A stretch of 64,000 nt of DNA, from NCBI RefSeq assembly GCF_000772955.1, contig NZ_JPVO01000054.1, positions 62,001-126,000 on the forward strand. The letters are read 5' to 3'. The position numbers were made by a program, and so were the translations under genes. Below the pieces are notes generated by a model, which did not search any database, was not told where the DNA came from, and saw nothing but the letters and a program-made list of their open reading frames with translations. This DNA is from Ureibacillus sinduriensis BLB-1 = JCM 15800. GTDB taxonomy: Bacteria; Bacillota; Bacilli; Bacillales_A; Planococcaceae. Shown piece after piece: positions 59,650 to 64,000 of the stretch. Each line of letters opens with the position of its first letter. Position 1 is the first letter of the stretch.

Positions 59650-60918
59650 ATGGCTTTTAAAGTACCTAGAGGAACTCAGGATATTCTGCCGGAACAAACA
59701 CCGAAATGGCAAAAGGTTGAATCGATCCTGAGACAATTAACCCATGTTTATCGTTATAAAGAAATACGCACACCGATCTTTGAGCAAACGGAATTATTCC
59801 AGCGTGGGGTGGGCGATACAACGGATATCGTCCAAAAAGAAATGTATACCTTTGATGATCGTGGAGGTCGTTCATTAACTCTCCGTCCTGAGGGAACGGC
59901 ATCCAGTGTTCGGGCGTATGTTGAACATAAAATGTTTGGCAGTCCGGATCAACCTGTAAAGCTGTCGTATATGGGTCCAATGTTCCGTTATGAACGCCAA
60001 CAAGCTGGCCGTTATCGCCAATTTGTGCAATTCGGCGTGGAAGCCATTGGCAGCAGTGACCCTGCCATTGATGCGGAAGTCATCTCACTGGCAATGGATA
60101 TTTACCAAACAGTTGGTTTAAAAGATTTAAAATTGGTCATAAATTCTCTTGGAGACAAAGAAACTAGAGAGGCACACAAAACGGCCTTAATTCAGCATTT
60201 CGAACCTAGCATTTCGGAATTTTGTTCTGATTGTCAAAATCGGTTAGCTAAAAATCCTTTACGTATTCTGGATTGCAAAAAAGATCATGAGCACCCATTG
60301 ATGAAGACAGCTCCAGCTTTAACGGATTACTTGACGGAATCATCAGCTCAATATTTTGCCGATGTGAAAAAATATTTGGATACGTTGGGCATCACATATG
60401 TAGTTGATCCAAATTTAGTTCGAGGCTTGGATTATTATAATCACACCGCTTTTGAAATTATGAGCACGTCCGAAGGGTTTGGTGCGATCACAACACTATG
60501 TGGTGGCGGGCGATATAATGGATTGGTAGAGGATATTGGCGGCCCTGATGTACCAGGGATCGGTTTTGCCATGTCGATTGAACGACTATTATTAGCTCTT
60601 GAAGCTGAGGGAGTCGAGTTGGATGTGGAAGATCACCTGGATATTTATCTTGTTGCCATGGGTGATGAAGCGAAATTAAAATCTGCAGAATTACTTAGTA
60701 CATTCCGTGCAAAAGGAATTTCAGCCGATATGGATTATGTGGATCGGAAAATGAAAGCACAAATGAAATCAGCCGACCGACTAAGCGCAAAATTTGTACT
60801 TGTTATTGGTGAGTCGGAACTAGAGGAAATGAGCGTCAACGTCAAAGAAATGGAAACAGGAAATCAAGAAAAAGTACCATTTTCTGACTTAGTGAATTAC
60901 GTATTAGAACATAAATAA
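59650..60918 (+). CDS. hisS: histidyl-tRNA synthetase
   Basis: Class II synthetase. 422 residues with the N-terminus [11 protein letters not shown], motif 2 [19 protein letters not shown] (about 113-131), histidine motif [14 protein letters not shown] (about 256-269), motif 3 [17 protein letters not shown] (about 298-314) and a C-terminal anticodon domain (about 325-422). It is transcribed under the T-box leader and followed 29 bases later by aspS. Confidence 0.98.
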   Translation: MAFKVPRGTQDILPEQTPKWQKVESILRQLTHVYRYKEIRTPIFEQTELFQRGVGDTTDIVQKEMYTFDDRGGRSLTLRPEGTASSVRAYVEHKMFGSPDQPVKLSYMGPMFRYERQQAGRYRQFVQFGVEAIGSSDPAIDAEVISLAMDIYQTVGLKDLKLVINSLGDKETREAHKTALIQHFEPSISEFCSDCQNRLAKNPLRILDCKKDHEHPLMKTAPALTDYLTESSAQYFADVKKYLDTLGITYVVDPNLVRGLDYYNHTAFEIMSTSEGFGAITTLCGGGRYNGLVEDIGGPDVPGIGFAMSIERLLLALEAEGVELDVEDHLDIYLVAMGDEAKLKSAELLSTFRAKGISADMDYVDRKMKAQMKSADRLSAKFVLVIGESELEEMSVNVKEMETGNQEKVPFSDLVNYVLEHK

Positions 60919-60947
60919 TTATTTGAAAGCATATTGGAGGAAAGATA

Positions 60948-62720
60948 ATGGCTCAGAGAACACATGCTTGTGCTGATTTAAGTGAACATCAGCAAGGTGA
61001 AAAGGTAGTTTTAAAAGGATGGGTACAAAAACGCCGTGACTTAGGTGGATTGATCTTCGTGGATGTGCGTGACCGTAGCGGAATCGTGCAGGTCGTATTT
61101 GGGGACGAAGCAAAAGAGGCATTGGCAGTAGCGGAAAAAATCCGTAATGAATATGTCGTTGAAATAGAGGGGAAAGTCGTCCTACGTGATGAAAGCCAAA
61201 TAAACCCCAACATCAAATCGGGCAAAATTGAAGTAATTGCTTCAGCTATCAACATTATCAATGAAGCAAAAACACCACCGTTTGCAATTGATGACAAAGG
61301 GGAAATTTCAGAAGATATTCGCTTGAAATATCGTTATTTGGACTTGCGTCGTCCTGCAATGTTCAATACTTTCAAACTGCGCTCGGATATTACACGTTCG
61401 ATTCGAAACTTCTTGCAAAATGAAGGTTTCCTGGAAGTTGAGACACCGATTCTAACTAAATCCACTCCTGAAGGTGCACGCGACTATTTAGTACCATCTC
61501 GTGTACATGAAGGTGAATTTTACGCTTTGCCGCAATCACCGCAATTATTTAAGCAATTACTCATGGTTTCTGGATTTGAGAAGTATTTTCAAATTGCTCG
61601 TTGCTTCCGTGATGAAGATTTGCGTGCGGACCGTCAACCAGAGTTCACTCAAGTTGACATTGAAACTTCATTTTTGACGATGGATGAAATTATTGAAATG
61701 AACGAGCGTTTGATTCAAACGGTTATGAAAGAGACAAAAGGTGTTGACGTACAGTTACCATTCCAGCGCATGTCATACAAAGAAGCGATGGATCGTTATG
61801 GTTCTGATAAACCGGACGTTCGTTTTGGTCTTGAACTTGTCGGGCTTTCTGAAATTGTTCGAAACTCTTCATTCAAAGTATTCGCACAGGCTGTCGAATC
61901 AGGTGGCGAAGTAAAAGCGATCAATGTAAAAGGAAATGCGGACAAATATTCCAGAAAAGATATTGATGCACTGACAGAGTTTGTGAAAATCTATGGTGCG
62001 AAAGGTCTAGCTTGGCTAAAAGTAACGGAAGAGGGATTAAACGGTCCAATCGCGAAATTCTTTGAAGGTGAAACTGCAGAAAATCTAATGAAGGCAACCA
62101 ACGCAGAAAACGGAGATTTGCTACTATTTGTAGCGGATCGTTCAGATGTGGTTGCAGCTAGTTTAGGTGCTTTGCGTAACAAACTGGGGAAAGAATTGGA
62201 ATTAATCGATGAATCCGTTTATGCCTTCTTATGGGTGACGGATTGGCCATTGCTTGAGTATGATGAAGAAGCGGGCCGATACACAGCTGCCCACCATCCA
62301 TTCACACGTCCGTTTGAAGAAGATATCGATAAGATGGAAACAAATCCAGCAGAAGTTAGAGCACAAGCATACGATATCGTATTGAATGGTTACGAGCTAG
62401 GTGGGGGATCATTGCGTATTTACGAACGGGATCTTCAAGAAAAGATGTTCAAATTATTAGGCTTCTCGCAAGAAGAAGCACAAGAACAGTTTGGATTTTT
62501 ATTGGAAGCATTTGAATATGGGGTGCCGCCACACGGAGGACTGGCATTTGGGCTAGATCGCTTTGTCATGCTGCTGGCCGGACGCACAAACTTACGTGAC
62601 ACAATCGCATTCCCAAAAACAGCTACTGCAAGCTGCTTGCTGACTTCAGCTCCAAGCGAAGTATCGGAAGCGCAATTACAGGAATTAAGCTTAGCTGTCA
62701 CAAAGAAAAAAGAAAATTAA
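60948..62720 (+). CDS. aspS: aspartyl-tRNA synthetase
   Basis: Class II synthetase, bacterial type, 590 residues. N-terminal OB-fold anticodon domain (about 1-105, [22 protein letters not shown]), motif 2 [20 protein letters not shown] (about 218-237), the bacterial GAD insertion (about 300-410), and motif 3 [16 protein letters not shown] (about 530-545). Without seeing asnS or gatCAB I cannot say whether it is discriminating; the AAC-like specifier in the leader makes the question relevant. Confidence 0.98.
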   Translation: MAQRTHACADLSEHQQGEKVVLKGWVQKRRDLGGLIFVDVRDRSGIVQVVFGDEAKEALAVAEKIRNEYVVEIEGKVVLRDESQINPNIKSGKIEVIASAINIINEAKTPPFAIDDKGEISEDIRLKYRYLDLRRPAMFNTFKLRSDITRSIRNFLQNEGFLEVETPILTKSTPEGARDYLVPSRVHEGEFYALPQSPQLFKQLLMVSGFEKYFQIARCFRDEDLRADRQPEFTQVDIETSFLTMDEIIEMNERLIQTVMKETKGVDVQLPFQRMSYKEAMDRYGSDKPDVRFGLELVGLSEIVRNSSFKVFAQAVESGGEVKAINVKGNADKYSRKDIDALTEFVKIYGAKGLAWLKVTEEGLNGPIAKFFEGETAENLMKATNAENGDLLLFVADRSDVVAASLGALRNKLGKELELIDESVYAFLWVTDWPLLEYDEEAGRYTAAHHPFTRPFEEDIDKMETNPAEVRAQAYDIVLNGYELGGGSLRIYERDLQEKMFKLLGFSQEEAQEQFGFLLEAFEYGVPPHGGLAFGLDRFVMLLAGRTNLRDTIAFPKTATASCLLTSAPSEVSEAQLQELSLAVTKKKEN

Positions 62721-62733
62721 TTTATTGTATAAG

Positions 62734-62776
62734 ACGCAAATGGCTGCCTGGAATTCCTCAGCTGTTTGCGTTTTTT
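62734..62776 (+). terminator. terminator after aspS
   Basis: ACGCAAATGGCTG (62734-62746) pairs with CAGCTGTTTGCGT (62759-62771) with two G-U pairs, then a T-run. Confidence 0.8.
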
Positions 62777-63003
62777 ATCGGTTGTAGTGGCAATAGTGCT
62801 CCTGATGTGGGGACTGGGGGATTTAGTAGAAGAATGCCTGAACCAATACCGTTAATGGCCTGTATTAATTTATTAATATAATGAATTTTCGCTTTTATGA
62901 CCCTTAACGAATAAATGTGCAACTTTTTAAATAAGACAAATCTACTATTAAGAAATGAAATGAAAGGAGAAAGAAAAAAATTTAATATTTTTGATTAACT
63001 GTA

Positions 63004-63032
63004 TTGAAAATTCAGATAACTAATGTTATTAT
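63004..63032 (+). promoter_or_regulatory. sigma-A promoter of the 6S RNA gene
   Basis: TTGAAA (63004-63009), an exact 17-base spacer and TATTAT (63027-63032), placing the start of transcription at about 63039. Confidence 0.75.
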
Positions 63033-63038
63033 AGATTT

Positions 63039-63240
63039 AACACGAATCCTGAAGTGTTAGTGAAGCTTTCATACTGTTTTGACCGAACAACAAATCGTTG
63101 GGAATTCATATTTTATCTTGGCGAACAAGCCCTGCAAATGGACGAGGGAAGTTTAAAGAGGTAAAGAGAATACCCACCTGTGATTATAGCGGGTTCAAAA
63201 CGATGCTTTCCCTGCTTACGGCATATTGGGATTCGTCATG
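63039..63240 (+). ncRNA. ssrS: 6S RNA (6S-1/BsrA-like)
   Basis: Located between aspS and tcdA (yrvM), where B. subtilis encodes 6S RNA. The closing stem ACGAATCC (63042-63049) / GGATTCGT (63229-63236) brackets about 180 bases that can fold as a long interrupted rod. The start TCCTGAAGTGTTAG closely resembles the B. subtilis 6S 5' end as I remember it. 6S RNA mimics an open promoter and sequesters sigma-A RNA polymerase in stationary phase. It has its own promoter and terminator. Confidence 0.83.
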
Positions 63241-63243
63241 CAA

Positions 63244-63275
63244 AACTCTCCTGCAATGTAGGGGAGTTTTTTTTT
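63244..63275 (+). terminator. terminator of the 6S RNA gene
   Basis: AACTCTCCTGC pairs with GTAGGGGAGTT (63244-63268), ending in nine T. Confidence 0.8.
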
Positions 63276-63391
63276 ATTTTGTGATTTATAATTTTACGGT
63301 TTACCCATTGAGTTTTGGATTCAAATTTACAGTAAGGATTGTGTATGTTATAATTCCGAGTAGTATAATACAGATTGAGAGGCATACAATT

Positions 63392-64000
63392 ATGTTACAT
63401 CAGTTTTCAAGAAATGAACTAGCGATCGGTAGTGAAGGACTCGAGAAGTTAAAAAATACGACGGTAGCCATATTGGGAGTAGGTGGCGTCGGTTCTTTTG
63501 CTGCGGAAGCATGTGCCCGTAGTGGTGTTGGCCGTATCATTTTAGTGGACAAGGATAATGTGGATATAACAAATGTTAATCGTCAATTAGTGGCATATCT
63601 TTCGACGGTTGGAAAATCCAAATCAGCCATTATGAAGGAGCGTATTGCCGATATAAATCCGGAGTGTGAAGTAATCGATATGCATATGTTCTATACGGAA
63701 GAAACATATGAAAAATTCTTCGCACAAAATATTGATTATGTCATTGATGCATCGGATACAGTAATGTACAAGATCCACTTGATGAAGGAATGCTTAAAAA
63801 GAGAGATTTCGATTATTTCAAGTATGGGGGCTGCGAACAAAATGGATCCAACCCGCTTCCAAATAGCGGATATCTCTAAAACACATACAGATCCGTTAGC
63901 GAAAGTAATTCGTACAAAGCTTCGTAAAGAGGGGATCACAAAAGGGGTTATGGTGGTATTTTCAGATGAATCACCAATTGTCGTCCGTCCTGATGTAGTT
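63392..64000 (+). CDS. tcdA: tRNA threonylcarbamoyladenosine dehydratase TcdA (YrvM), 5' part
   Basis: E1-like ThiF/MoeB family enzyme that cyclises t6A37 to ct6A in ANN-decoding tRNAs. 203 residues are visible before the window ends; about 50 more are expected. N-terminus MLHQFSRNELAIGSEGLEKL, the nucleotide-binding GVGGVGSFAAEACARSGVG (about 29-47), DKDNVDITNVNRQ (about 53-65) and DYVIDASDT (about 113-121). The start ATG 63392 follows TTGAGAGGC. It is transcribed after the 6S RNA terminator, so it should have its own promoter; TATAAT at 63364-63369 is a likely -10. Confidence 0.95.
   Translation, partial: MLHQFSRNELAIGSEGLEKLKNTTVAILGVGGVGSFAAEACARSGVGRIILVDKDNVDITNVNRQLVAYLSTVGKSKSAIMKERIADINPECEVIDMHMFYTEETYEKFFAQNIDYVIDASDTVMYKIHLMKECLKREISIISSMGAANKMDPTRFQIADISKTHTDPLAKVIRTKLRKEGITKGVMVVFSDESPIVVRPDVV

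Overview
The window is a chromosomal segment of a low-GC, endospore-forming Bacillota, most likely of the Lysinibacillus/Solibacillus/Planococcaceae type. The evidence is gene order and protein similarity recalled from memory: the tig-clpX-lon-ysxC-hem, valS-folC-maf-radC-mre-min-spoIVF, rplU-prp-rpmA-spo0B-obg-pheBA, ruvAB-queA-tgt-yajC, secDF-recJ-apt-relA-dtd-hisS-aspS order is the one known from Bacillus subtilis. Several B. subtilis members are absent: lonB, comC, a ysxE next to spoVID, bofC/csbX, and nad genes beside niaR. Nearly all genes read on the plus strand; niaR, spoVB and a cell-wall amidase are the exceptions.

Layout. 1-8046: end of an SDR-like gene, a TPR protein, then protein quality control (trigger factor, ClpX, LonA) and the ribosome-assembly GTPase YsxC. 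8632-15131: haem genes hemAXCDBL, making uroporphyrinogen III precursors from glutamyl-tRNA. 15313-23218: a SpoVID-like coat protein, a T-box controlled valS, a 52-bp repeat array, and two tandem folC paralogues. 23384-29842: a SpoIIB-like SPOR protein, Maf, RadC, and the shape and division-site genes mreBCD and minCD. 30167-35330: a MITE-like element, spoIVFA/B (sigma-K checkpoint), L21-Prp-L27, Spo0B, Obg and PheB. 35438-39621: PheA, a DCC-type thiol protein, NiaR, SafA and a kinase-like protein. 39685-49559: the second MITE-like copy, Holliday-junction and queuosine genes, YajC and SecDF translocase parts, SpoVB and ComN. 49720-64000: a second 52-bp array, RecJ, Apt, an inserted glycosyltransferase, Rel, Dtd, an SH3/amidase wall hydrolase, a T-box controlled hisS-aspS, 6S RNA and the start of tcdA.

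The genes are mostly housekeeping, with sporulation genes threaded between them (SpoVID/SafA coat encasement, SpoIVFA/B processing of pro-sigma-K, SpoVB cortex, Spo0B phosphorelay). Several sporulation proteins look trimmed compared with the B. subtilis proteins as I remember them: SpoVID has no LysM end, SpoIVFA has almost no cytosolic N-terminus, and SpoIVFB has no CBS domain.

The most unusual content is non-coding. Two intergenic arrays about 29 kb apart (19777-20490 and 49720-49918) differ in sequence but share a 52-bp period and an invariant module TGTC-N19-GACA: the 23-base offset holds at every junction I could score. Separately, two copies of a roughly 205-216 bp element with terminal inverted repeats (30167-30382 and 39685-39890, in opposite orientation) look like a non-autonomous mobile element. 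No transposase, phage, CRISPR array, tRNA or rRNA gene was seen.
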